Shown: one piece after another, positions 39,950 through 51,721 of the stretch
Layout of the letters: every line of letters starts with the position of its first letter
How positions within the stretch are numbered: position 1 is the first letter of the stretch
Assembly: GCF_014898815.1 (NCBI RefSeq)
Contig: NW_026515453.1
Coordinates: 1 to 64,000 of the forward strand
Source of the DNA: Panonychus citri
Lineage: Eukaryota; Arthropoda; Arachnida; Trombidiformes; Tetranychidae
Direction: 5' to 3'
Length of the DNA stretch: 64,000 nt
The notes under the pieces: model-generated
The model's input: the letters and a program-made list of their open reading frames with translations, nothing else
What the model was told of the DNA's origin: nothing
The model's database searches: none
Translations under genes and position numbers: made by a program

Positions 39950-42372
39950 CAGCGATAAGAGCTAATCTTTTAAAACAATTGTCAACTCAGCGCCAATAGT
40001 TTAATTGACCTTTCAACGGTTCCTAGAGCCAAATGGTAGTCGACAAAACCTCTCCATGAGATCTTTTTGTATCTCAACTCATTGAGAACCAATAAACCCA
40101 AAAGAGCTGAAGCTCCATAGGCGATATAAGGTAAAGTCTTATTTGATCGTGATGATCCATTACCACCGCCGAAACTAAAATCCCATTTCCAGGTATATTT
40201 ATTTTGAGAAGATGAGGATGATTAAGCTCGTAATGCGAGTCCAAGAATCCATTCAACACCTAAAAAAGTATCCATCAAATGTCACAAAGTAAAACCAAAA
40301 CAAGAACGAGATGAGGTAAAAAGTAGACAAAAAGATCTGTTCATCTCTGGGATCAAATACTATTTGTAATGCTTTTCAAAAATTCATTCAAAAGTAGACA
40401 GAGACATCTATTGACGTGTTTTCTTTTTTCTAATTCATTTCTTACAACTAAATTCTGGTATCAAAGTTAATGAGTTAATGTCCCGGTAAAAATTAATCCA
40501 ACAGTAAAATAGTTTTGTAATTTTGTTTAACATGAAAATGAACAGAATAAGATTGTAATTAGTTTATTGAGCATAAACCTGACATGAATAATCTTAATCA
40601 AAATTGTTTGTTTGATTTGAATCAATTTTTAATTTAGTGTTTACAAACCATTAAGATCAAAATAAATTATGGCTTGAAAACACCAAAATAGTTAATTAGT
40701 TTCTTATTTACTTTTTCACTTAACATAAAGTCCCTTAAGCGATTGGAATTGCAAACAAGTTGAGGTCAGAAAGTTAAACTTTCAAAGTTTTTTGTTTGAC
40801 TTTGATTTAGGATAATCCTAATAGGATTCTTGGTGGTTTTTTATTTGAAAGTTGACAATTTTAATTGCCAATTAATAGTATCTTTGTTTACAAATGGGTT
40901 TTATTGGAAAAGATAATATGATTCGATACAAAAGGTTTGGTTAATTTGTCCATTTCTTTAATGTTTATCTCGTTCTTGTTTTTGTTTTGATTTGTGTCAC
41001 TTGATGGGTACTTTTTTAGGTGTGGATTCTATTGATTGATGTCTCTCTTTTTGTTCAATTAACTAGTTGAAACTCCAATCAGGGGTCTAACTTGGTGTTA
41101 GTAATTATGAAAGATAATTAATGAGAAATCTATTACCTCATAATCCAAGACGATGTCAGGTTTGTCTCTTTTGTTTGATTCTCATTTTTCATGTTCATTG
41201 CTTGTTTTTTTCATTGTGTTGATTGATTTGTTAATTTTTTCTTTTTCATTATTTTTCATGTTTTCATCTTTTAGATTTTGAATAATTCACTCTCACACTA
41301 TCATGATCATCATCATTTAAGATCATCATCAAGATTGGGTAAACTGATTGCCCAGTGGAGGTCATTTTGTAATAAGCCACCAAAAAGATTTGAGAAATTT
41401 TTTGGTAAATCAAGTGAGTTGGTGACATTTTGTTTTATTTGTTTGTTTGTGTCTTAAATTGTTTTCTTAAGTGATTTTGATGTGACTTTGATTTGGTCGA
41501 ATTTTGAATGTTCTTTATTGACGCCATTTTGTTTCTCTCTACAGATAAGAAAACACCAACTGAGAATCAAACCAAGGAAGCTGCTGGAGAATCGAGTTCA
41601 GCTAAACGTAGTAGTGAGAGAAAAGAATCTGTTTTGAACCTCATCACGAGCAAAGTCTTCATCTTCCTCATCATCCTCATCTTCTCAAAATAAATATACC
41701 TGAAATGGGATTTTAGTTTCGGCGGTGGTAAAGGATCATCAGGATCAAATAAGACTTTACCTTATATCGCCTATGGAGCTTCAGCTCTTTGGGTTTATTG
41801 GTTCTCAATGAGTTGAGATACAAAGAGATCTCATGGAAAGATTTTGTCAACAATCATTTGGCTCGAGGAACCGTTGAAAAGTTAGAGGTAGTCAACAAGA
41901 AATGGGTTCGAGTTAAATTTTATTCCGATGCTCTCAGCAGATACAACTTCCGTCCTTTGGTTTAGTATCGGAAGTGTCGATGCCTTTGAACGTAACCTGG
42001 AAAATATCCAAGCCGAAATGAGTATTGAACCTTCAAATTATGTTCCTGTTGTTTATAGAAATGAAATGGAAGTGTAAGTAACAATTACGATGTTTGATTA
42101 TCGTGATGAAATTCATCAAGTTCATTTCATTTCCATTGGTAATGAGAAAATGTTAATTTCTCTTTCTTTCTTTTTCTCCTTTCATTCAAAAAACAGTCGA
42201 GATTTTCTCAGTTTCCTTCCTACTATGATAATCATCGGTAGTATGTTCTACTTTTCTAAATCTCGAAACATGATGGGAGGACGAATGGAGGTCGGTGGAA
42301 TCTTTGGAATGGGAGAATCTACGGCCAAAGTGATTAATCCAACGGACATTGGTGTCAAGTTCAGAGATGTTG
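39950..42372 (+). repeat. Inner palindrome arm, right (partner of 33,970-36,395)
   Basis: Mirror image of the left inner arm, with a shared centre near 38,171. It contains the oppositely facing exon-3 fragment (40,009-40,221), about 900 bases of upstream DNA, and AFG3L2 exons 1-3 plus the start of exon 4. Beyond 42,372 the right side continues with real AFG3L2 sequence, whereas the left side does not. Confidence 0.96.
40009..40221 (-). pseudogene. AFG3L2 exon-3 fragment, minus strand
   Basis: Mirror partner of the fragment at 36,121-36,331, sharing the same substitutions relative to the longer copies (RYKKISWRDFVDYHLALGTVER). Because both fragments share these changes, they were already part of the segment when it was duplicated in inverted orientation. 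It has no start codon, splice sites or downstream domains. Confidence 0.9.
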
Positions 42373-43428
42373 CTGGTTGTGAGGAAGCAAAGATCGAAAT
42401 CATGGAATTTGTCAACTTCCTTGTAATCCTCAACAATACACCGAACTTGGTGCTAAGATTCCAAAGGCGCTTTGCTTACTGGTCCTCCAGGTACTGGTAA
42501 ACTTTATTGGCAAAAGCGACTGCCGGTGAAGCAAATGTCCCTTTCATCTCGGTTAATGGTTCAGAATTTTTGGAAATGTTTGTCGGTGTTGGTCCATCTC
42601 GTGTTCGTGACATGTTCGCCATGGCTCGGAAAAATGCACATTGTATATTATTCATTGATGAAATTGATGCAGTCGGTAGAAAGCGAGGAGGACGAAATGT
42701 CGGCGGTCATTCGGAACAAGAAAACACATTGAATCAACTTTTAGTCGAAATGGATGGTTTCAATACGAAAACTAATGGTTGTACTAGCGGCATCTAAACG
42801 TAGTGATATTCTTGATAAAGCTCTTCCTCGGAAAAATATTTGTACACCACAGAGCAATTGTTTGATCGAATGTGTATGACTTTAAGGACGCGCTTCGAGC
42901 AAATTTTCTTCAACAAAATAACCACCGGTGCTCAAGATGATCTTCAAAAAGTGACACAAAACGCTTATGCACAGATTGTACAATTCGGTATGAATTCAAA
43001 GGTTGGAAATTTATCCTTCGAGATGCCACAACCTGGTGAACTTGTAGTGGACAAACCATACAGCGAAGCTACTTCACAGTTGATAGATAACGGGTCTCGA
43101 GCTTTAGTTCAAAGAGCCTACGATAGAACAATCAAATTATTAACAGAAAATAAAAAAGATGTTGAAAAGGTAAATTGATGCAGAATTTTCTCTCGTTTTT
43201 TTCTTTTGCTATTATCATACATGTAATGATGGAATAATAGCTATTTCTATCTTGTAATTCTTTCAGGTAGCACAAAGGCTTTTGGAAAGAGAGGTTCTTA
43301 ATCGCGATGATATGATCGAAATTCTTGGTAAAAGACCGTTTAAAGAGAAGAGCACGTACGAGGAATTCGTAGAGGGAACGGGGTCATTTGAAGAAGACAC
43401 TAGTTTACCAGAAGGATTAAAGATGTAA
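41121..43428 (+). pseudogene. AFG3L2 (mitochondrial m-AAA protease), right copy, protease site deleted
   Basis: AFG3L2 is the inner-membrane m-AAA subunit that unfolds and degrades mitochondrial proteins. Exons: 41,121-41,159 (MRNLLPHNPRRCQ), 41,275-41,413 (ending CNKPPKRFEKFFGKS), 41,545-42,073, 42,197-43,169 and 43,267-43,428 (ending TSLPEGLKM), joined by GT-AG introns with compatible phases. Visible parts are the membrane segments, the intermembrane-space domain, Walker A GPPGTGK (42,481-42,501), Walker B CILFIDEID (42,642-42,668) and the conserved C-terminus. Near 42,830 DILDKAL jumps directly to YLYTTEQLFDRM. By comparison with the family, the end of the AAA module and the HEAGH zinc site, roughly 190 residues, are missing. 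At least seven one-base shifts occur, for example in GGTAAACT after Walker A and at NGCTSGI. Retained introns rule out a processed copy. A working copy must exist elsewhere unless the assembly is wrong here. Confidence 0.93.
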
Positions 43429-44387
43429 TTTTATTATTGTAGAACCACCAGAGAGATATTGATGCATTTCGAACAACCTTAAATTAAATGTTTCATTTTG
43501 ATAAAAAACTTACAATTTTCTTTCTACTCCTCAAATTTAAACTAGACCATAATTTCTCGTCAAAGATCAAAACGAAATCGACAATCATACAACGAAAACA
43601 GAAAATTAATAACAAATAATCCAGCATCGCTTAATCGTAAATTTGACCCAAGTGACATTTTTGTATCATCGGAACTTGACTAATTGACCATAAATCATCA
43701 ATAAAATTTGTTGTCAGGCAAATCACAACATTCGACCATTGATTTCAAGTTCTCCAACAAAAGAGAAGAAAACAATAAATAATCACGAAGCTGGTTGACG
43801 GTATTGTCTGGTTTATGGAACACCCAATAAAACTATCGATCATCAGATAATAATTATCTCTGGTAAAGGTTATACGTCGAATCTTTCTCGACATAAATAT
43901 TTATACACCTCAAACCAAGTTTTTAATATGTATGAAATTGACAAGAACTTCTAAAACTTTGTAAAACTAAACAGGGCTCAAGATGACAAATACCTGTTTT
44001 AGTTGCAAATTCATAAAGTTTACTGACAACCAAGACCGATATTCAAGGTTTATTAAATTTTATACTATGTGCCAATCGATACTTATCCTGTTGAGTAGTC
44101 AATTAAAATCCTTAAAAATATTACACTATTACCTTATGTTCATTATTGAAAATATTTATTACTGAAGATATATAATATAAATCTTTTCAAACAAAGTTAA
44201 CTAAAATTAATTTATTTACTTTTTAGTCTATTTTCCATATGATAATTCTATTTGAATTCCTTACATTTGGTACTGAACAACAAATCTGCATATTTTAAAA
44301 AAACTAGCTCATTTGGTAAGTCGTGCTAAAATAGTTCAGTCCGTTAGATCCGTGAATGGTATTAAACTCGGAAAGCTTATTTATAAA
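43429..44387. other. Spacer downstream of AFG3L2 copy
   Basis: AT-rich DNA with AATAAA-like words (for example near 43,698 and 43,825) that could serve the preceding gene's 3' end. An open frame at 43,983-44,165 shows no domain. I see no gene. Confidence 0.55.
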
Positions 44388-44535
44388 TGCCTCACCAACC
44401 AGACTGGTGGTGAAGGCACATGTTGAGTTAAGAACGAGACTTGGGTTCAAACCTTAGTCAAGTAACTTCTCAACCTAAAATCCTAACCTAACCTAGCAGA
44501 TGCAGCTTCGGCTTCATCTGCACATTTTTGCATAT
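44388..44535 (+). mobile_element. tRNA-derived SINE-like repeat, copy 3
   Basis: It begins TGCCTCACCAACCAGACTGG and has an A-box-like TGGTGGTGAAGGCA and the best B box of the three, GGGTTCAAACC (44,443-44,453). The body runs TCCTAACCTAACCTAGCAG and the tail forms the hairpin GCAGATGCAGC / GCTTCATCTGC. It aligns to the copies at 33,392 and 36,749 along the full length. Confidence 0.75.
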
Positions 44536-45232
44536 TATTCATGAATTTGTTAATGCGTTTTTATTTTATTTATTTCATATTATGAATTATTCCATTTTAT
44601 CATGATTGATATTAACTGAAAATATTATCATTGAAACATATTCACAGAAAGTGACCGAAACTAAAATCAGGCAGAAAAGTGCAATCAAAACGATTCGATA
44701 GCATAAAGTAACGAGATAATATGACAGAACCGTTTCAAATTTGTTTTGCAATCATACATCGTAATGCAATATTTATTAATGACCAATACACAGACATCAT
44801 TTTTGCTCACAAATTGGTGCTGTTACTTATTTGCAGAATGACCCTTCACTTGAAGAAGGAAAGGAATTTCAGTTATGAATTAGAATGTCATTTCGTTTAT
44901 ATCATGAAGAGGTCATTTAAAGATTTTTGGCAGAGCAGATCTCTTATCACAAACTCTAAAGGTCATATCAGATCACGAGGTGAGGACGCATTCAGTTGAG
45001 CTTTTAAATTTTTCAAGAGGAAGGTGTGAAATAGTTTCCGAAAAATGGTTTAGTCATTAAGTAGCTGTAACAATCATAAGATCTGTACCTGTTACTATTA
45101 ATACTCTGTATTCACACTTCTGTAAACATGAACTGCATATAGTAAGATAACTTTATTTAAAACAGAAACAAATAAAATCTGCAGTGAAAATATTGATACT
45201 TATGCAGGATTTCCCTATGAAAAATAAGTTAA
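44536..45232. other. Spacer upstream of the Ig first exon
   Basis: A 92-codon open frame at 44,721-44,999 starts with ATG but has no recognisable domain, signal peptide or splice context. I do not call it a gene. The rest is AT-rich non-coding DNA. Confidence 0.5.
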
Positions 45233-46360
45233 TCATCCAATAGATGGAGATGTAAACCTAATGTTAAATGATGATAACCTTTAAAGATGAAGACGATTTA
45301 TGAGTTTGCTCTGTTGTGATAAAATAGAAAAAAGAAAAGTTTCATTCTAGTTAACAGTTAACCGGCAATTTAGTTGATTGTCAACATCAGATTAATACAC
45401 TTACCCTAATAAAATTCAATGTGAACAGTCAACAAGATTATTTAACAATGATTGGAAAAGGGAAATTAAAGCAACAATTAACGTAATTATTTAATTCTGA
45501 AAAGTAACAAGATTGGATTGTTTCTATGTGAATTTGATTTTTTCTGTGTGTCAATCATTTCAATTGGATTGAAATCAATTCAATGGGAATTATTATCATG
45601 CTTGTTTGTGTTTTCTAGAAGAAAATTGATAATCTTTAAGATTGTAATCAACTAATCAACTATTTAATGTATTAAATCAAAAATAATTAAAGTGAATGAA
45701 AATGAATTTATCTTCATTGATTAATTTACTTTTTCTTTGTTCTTGTTTAATTATCTTTCTATTGATAACTTATTGTGTTCCAAATGTTCAAGGATTATCT
45801 CAATCATCTTTATCTTCATTTTCTTCATTTTCCTCGTCTCCATCTCCATCATCATTTCCAATATTTCCATCATCATCGTCCTCTTCATCATCTTCAATAT
45901 CTAATCATGTCCATGAAATCGCGACATTTGGTGATCAAATTGCTTCATTACCTTGTGAAGTAAATATTAAAAGTTGTGGTTCCATTTCAATGGTCACTTG
46001 GTTTAAAAATGTTTCGTCACAATGGGAACATATTTATTCATATTCATTTACTGGTGGTGGACATCACAAAGTATCAGGTTCATTTATTGGTCAACCGAAA
46101 GGATATCAATGGACGATAAATATTACTCTTACCGATTACTTATCTAAGGATTAAAAATTTAGGATTAAGTGATGAAGCAAATTACAAATGTGAAGTAACT
46201 TATCATCATTCAACATCAACAATTAACCATCATCACAATAATAATAACATGATCAACAACAATCATGATAATATTAATGGTAAATTGTTATCGTCATCAT
46301 CAATGCCATCAACTGATTGTCCAACTACAACATACTCCAAATTATTTACATTAGGTAAGT
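45233..46360 (+). repeat. Outer palindrome arm, right (partner of 30,358-31,482)
   Basis: Mirror image of the left outer arm. It contains about 460 bases upstream of the ATG, the complete Ig exon and the first six intron bases (GTAAGT). Beyond this the two sides share no visible similarity. Confidence 0.95.
45696..46354 (+). CDS. First exon of a secreted/membrane Ig-superfamily protein
   Basis: The exon opens with MKMNLSSLINLLFLCSC and a hydrophobic run (a signal peptide). Next come a Ser/Phe/Pro-rich linker encoded by TCATCT repeats and one Ig domain of V-set type. The domain shows LPCEVNIKSC (first Cys), MVTWFKN (core Trp), HIYSYS, a WTINITLTDY strand and the signature LSDEANYKCEV (second Cys). 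An Asn/His-rich tail follows, ending PTTTYSKLFTLG. After YLS the frame shifts: TTATCTAAGGATT needs two more bases (probably TT) to give LSLRIKNLG, so a literal reading stops at 46,154. The exon ends in phase 1 at GTAAGT. The WFKN...IYSYS pattern recalls sidestep- and beat-type Ig domains. The phase fits the Robo Ig1 exon at 51,420, so it may be the N-terminus of that gene. This is inference. Confidence 0.78.
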
Positions 46361-46815
46361 AATTTAAGTCAGTTAATGAATAATTATCTCTTGATTGTAA
46401 ACATGTTTATGATTATAAGTCAAAAAGTAATCAAATAATTGGTCAATTGTTATTACAGTTGTTAAATTGTTGTTGTTTACACATCTCTTGAAATCAGCAT
46501 AAAAGATTGACCATTGTTGATCATTCACTTTTCCTCCCACATTTAGGGAAATGGTCAATCTAGTTTACTAAAGATGAATTCATATGATTTATATTAATCG
46601 ATAATTGATTGACCAATGGTCATCTCGAAAATCAATTCAAACTGATCAGTCAAAAAAAAGTAACAGATGATATTTACTGCCATTGAAATGATAATAATAA
46701 TAAATTGATAACAATGACAATCAACCACCAAAAGTGTCAAAGAAAATAACAATCAATGGTCAATGGTTTATAATTATGACGATGGAGATAATGGTCAATC
46801 AGTTAAACTTATGAA

Positions 46816-46838
46816 AGAGAGAGAGAGAGAGAGAGAGA
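46816..46838. repeat. (GA)n microsatellite
   Basis: Pure GA tract of about 11 units. Confidence 0.9.
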
Positions 46839-48105
46839 ATCCTGGTCTCGATTGTAATCAATTGATTTCTACCAAAAAATGATAATCTTTAAGTTCATAT
46901 TCAGATAAATTTTTGTTCCGTTTTCCATTCTCATCTTTCAATTCATTTAAATGAATTTCGATAGCAAAAAGTCTATGTGATATTTACAATCGTGGGAAAT
47001 TATATAAACATAATGTGTTTAATGATTCGTATGGTCATTGAATGAATTTATCATCGATATAAAAAAAATCTAGTTACCATTGTACTTGATTGATGATGAC
47101 CATTAGTGTGATGATCATTTGAATAATATTCAACCCTAAACCTTTTGAGACAAAATTATTGTTGTTTATCAAATACTTCAATGGGATTTAATGCTCTCTT
47201 TGTTAATTTGATTACCTGAGTGTAAATTTACAACTCTACAATTGAATGGATGATGAGTCTAATTTTTATGACTTTTCTACCATTGGAATGATTTTTATCT
47301 CTGTGATGAAGAGCCGATGAAAGTTAATAGTGTTTAATGTTTACCTGTGAAAAAAAGGTAATTGATAAAGTCAATGATGATGAGGACGAAATGTGTGGTA
47401 TGTGTTGAAAGATGATTGTATATAATGAGAGATGATGATGAAAAGAGAAAAGAAAATGATATCTTGCTTTTTTTTCATTCGACGATAATAGTTGTGATTA
47501 TTGGCACTTCGGTACAATTACCTATTCAATGGACTCTCTCATTTTCTTAGAACATTTTAGAACTTCGAAGCTTCCGTTTTAATCTTCTCTTTGTGTGTTT
47601 CTCTTCATTTCTTTTGACTTTCAGCTTTTTTTTTCTTCATCTTTGTTTTCATCATCATCTTGTTTTCTTACCTTCTCATTCAATCACCACCTTTATCATC
47701 ATCTCTTTTCATCTTTTCATCTTTTCTCACTTTTCTTTTTCTCTATCAACTGACCTTTAGCCTCTTTCTCTTCATCATTCTTATCATCCATTCATCTTTT
47801 CTCTCATCTGCTTCTCTCTCGATCTTTTCATCTCTGCAATTTTGTCTCTGTTTCTCCCTTTTCATCATTCTCATCCATTGATTTTTACATAGAGATGCTC
47901 ATTGTTTCCCTTTTTTTGGAGCCAATATAATAACTGTAACCAAAGTGTGTCAAACCAATTTTACAGTTTAATTTATAAGGAAAAATCTTACATTTCCATC
48001 TATGGGGAAATTGTTTTTCATAGGGTTTCCTGAGAAACCCAAAGACTTTTGTAAATATGATATATATTGTTCAATAGTCACGTGACCATTTTCTTATACA
48101 CATCA

Positions 48106-48133
48106 GATGATGATGATGATGATGATGATGATA
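48106..48133. repeat. (GAT)n microsatellite
   Basis: Pure GAT/ATG trinucleotide tract of about nine units, the longest of its kind in the window. Confidence 0.93.
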
Positions 48134-48740
48134 ATTTGACAAATCTCATCTAATCCAAAACAAGCAAATCAGATTTGCAACAAAAAATGCTTTTGATTCA
48201 TTGACAAGGGATGAAAAGTACAAATATTACAACGGTTATCTGGTTGAGGGTAAATGATGTTTATTTGATTGATAATCTACTTAATTCAGGGATAAATCAT
48301 CAATTTAATCACAATTAAACCAATCAAGTTGTAGATTAACAGCAAAATCAACTAGACAATTAGATCAATGTAAATGAAGCTGATTGCAGATCCAATGATC
48401 ATTTTGTAAGATTTTGTTCTCACTGGAAAATGTAATTCAAATACTACACAGAGCACAAAAAAATCGCTACATTTTTACAAGAAAAACGATTGATGATAAT
48501 GCAAATGTCGATATTGATGCAATAATAGTAAAATTTACAGAGGAAAAGAGAGAGAGAGAAAAAAAAGAATTTACAAAAATAACTGTGACCTATGAGAAAA
48601 ACAGATTGTCGCACAATTAACATGTTCCCTTCGTCTTAATGTTCAATTAGCGATGTAATTGCAATAGTCTATGTGTATTAGTAGCTTTCGACTTTGACAA
48701 TTACAACAAATTGCAAGCTCTTTTTTCATTCTTCCTCTGT

Positions 48741-48743
<3 letters not shown>

Positions 48744-48772
<29 letters not shown>
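48744..48772. repeat. (TC)n microsatellite
   Basis: Pure TC tract of about 14 units. Confidence 0.93.
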
Positions 48773-48778
<6 letters not shown>

Positions 48779-50661
48779 TCTTTCAAAGTAACTTTTGTTT
48801 TCCAATGTTGTTGTATCCATATGAAGATCAATCTCTCTCCCTCTCTGTAAGTTCAGCCTTAAGAAAGTCAAAGGCCACCCAGTAAAAAGTGTTTCCGGTT
48901 ATTGTAAATGTAACACATAATGTGTATCATTAACACACAGAGAGTATGAAATAGTTGGCACTTTTTTATCAATTGATGATACTTTTTATAATCAACATGA
49001 TATGTTTATATTGAAAGTCTATGGAAAAAAATTACATGGAAATAGTAGTGTAAATTAATAGGAAATGTTCAATTGACCTCGAATAATTAATGGCCCTCAA
49101 TTGATGATGTTAAACTTTTTCTCTTTCTGTACAATTAACACAAATACACTAAATAGTTTGTTAACTTTGTTGTTAAACGTAAAATCATTTGAATGCAAAT
49201 CTGCAACAATAATAAATTGCAATCAACTGATTGTTAACAATTTAAATTCTAAATAGCATTTAACTGGAAATGTTAATATGTTGAAATAAATTCCATGAGT
49301 GTTTCCATCCCTATTTAGAATATATTTTTCCACCTTCATTTATTTCGCTAGAAAAAAAAAGTTTGAGCTTTGTAAATTTCTAGAGCTTTAGAAAGGTAGC
49401 AAAAAAATTCACCCTTGAAACTTGATTCTCTTGATGCTCTCATGTAAAATTCATTTGAATGAATGAATGAGCTTGAGGGTGTAAGTGAGTAAATTATTCC
49501 AAGTGATAGTTAATCCAATTGAAGATGAAAATGATAATGAACAACATCCCGAAATGATCAACAAAGTCAAGAACAATAAACATTCATAGGATCTTATGAA
49601 TAGTAACTTTCACCTCTGAAACTTTGAGAGACCATGATGATAATACTCAATGAGATGAAGATTAAGCTTCCGTTGATTCTCGTGGTTGTGAATATCTAAA
49701 TGTTTACAATTACTATTTCATCTCAAGTTGAAGAATCAAAATTGACAGTTACCAGTCACTTAGAATGAATATTTTTTCCCATCTTCCATTTTCTACCTCA
49801 ATTTCATTCAATATCTTCCAATCACCTTTACTACAATTTACTACGTGTTCAGATTATTATCTCACTTTTTTCTTCTTCTTCTCTCTTTTTTCCCCTGTAA
49901 TCATGATGATGATGATCAATACTCTTGATCGATTTCTTTTGATTCTCTTTGCTCAATTTTTCCAATCATCTAAGTTGAGAGTGATGATGATGATGATGGT
50001 GATTGCCTTTCTTTTCTTATTGCTGATCAATGAATTATAACGGTAAACATGTTTCTCATCTTTACTATTAGGATAATCCTTAGAATTGATCATCAGCATC
50101 ATGGAAAAGTAAATTATCCTAATGAGATTAACTTTGAATGAGAATGATAAGTAAACAATTATATCAGTTTGTTTTTCGTCTTGTTATTGGTTCATGATAA
50201 TGACCACACCAATTAACATGTTTATCAATTGATTCGTGATGATTAACCTTAATTGGCCAAGAAAAATGATGAAATGTTTCATTTATCAATAAAATCAACT
50301 GGTCAACGTTAATTAAAGCATCACCAAATTTATCTGGGTCATAATGATGAAAATTGAAATTGATTTAAAACTAATCAAATGAAAACTTGATAATAATTCA
50401 CTGATTGTGTCTAAATTGATGTGATTGATTACTAATAAATCACTAATTTGTGATCAACCTAAATCTTTTAAAATGAAAAGTGAGAAATGAAAACAATCAA
50501 GTTTAACCAATTGATTGTGTTCAGCTTGATTGCTCTCAAATCGGTACATTTTAAATAACGAACCAAAGATAATCTGGTTATCATCAAAATGATTAGAAAA
50601 TCAGTCAATTGTTTAGATACAATCAAAAGTAATTTCCCACAAAATATCTACAAGAGGAAGT

Positions 50662-50768
<107 letters not shown>

Positions 50769-51419
50769 GACATTTGTTTCTAAGTTTGGATTAGCTGTTG
50801 GTCAGCCACTCAAAGCTTGACCCTTCTGGTTATCTTTATGACAAAATGCCCATTTGTTTTACTTTTTTGCATTTTTGCAACTTCCACTCTCCATTGAATC
50901 TCATCCATCTTGACCAATCATCAACATAATCATCTCAATTTACTCTCTCCCTTTCTCTCTCACTCTCTCATAGTCAATAAATAGAGATGACCAATAAATC
51001 ATTCAATAATAATGGTAAATAATCATCTCTTTAACCAACAATCCACTTTAAAAGTGATAATTTTTCATACATTAAATGAACCAGATGAAAGTAACTGATC
51101 AGCTGATGATCAAAACAAGGGATTATCATGTTAGGAAATTGAATTATACTTAATCTAACAATACATAATACCTTTGACACTCTTGACCAAACAATAACAT
51201 AAACTATTACAATCAAATTGAATCAATAACCTACTCCCCACTTTTCATACCAATTGTCCAGTAAAATACATTAAATGATAACAATTGATGATCCTTCTCG
51301 TCCTTCTCATCCTTCTCATCAAGATTTACTTCTCATAATCAAATTTAGTCAATTTTGACCATTAGATTATCATCTTTTCCTCTGACCATAAATCTTTTCT
51401 TTCTTTTCTCAAATAATAG

Positions 51420-51721
51420 GATCAACTGATCATCTTCGTCCACCCCGAATAACTGAACATCCCTCTGATACCGTTGTGGGTCGAAATGAACCAACCAAAT
51501 TAGATTGTCGAGCTGAAGGTAATCCTAATCCAACAATCGAATGGTACAAAGACGGTAAAAAGATTGGTAAACATCATAATCGAATGGTCCTACCTACAGG
51601 GTCACTTTTTTCCTCCATGTTATTCACAATAAAAAGGATCCAGATACTGGAACCTATTGGTGTGTGGCTCGTAATGAGATCGGTAAAGCAACAAGTCGAA
51701 ATGCGACCTTAAACTATGCAT
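51420..51721 (+). CDS. robo: Robo (roundabout) Ig1 exon
   Basis: The exon reads LRPPRITEHPSDTVVGRNEP, then KLDCRAEGNPNPTIEWYKDG, RMVLPTGSLF and, after a one-base shift, FLHVIHNKKDPDTGTYWCVA and NEIGKATSRNATLNYA. This matches Robo Ig1 almost position by position: IxEHPSD, the first Cys, PTIEWYKDG, LPxGSLFF and YWCVARN with the second Cys. In the family, Robo is the receptor for Slit and Ig1 is the main Slit-binding domain. The exon is bordered by AATAG and GTAAGT and has phase 1 at both ends, typical of Ig exons. The run of T at about 51,605-51,610 has six T where seven are needed for LFF, so a literal reading breaks. This could be a sequencing error or a pseudogene. The Ig2-encoding exon is not seen in the remaining 12 kb. 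Confidence 0.9.
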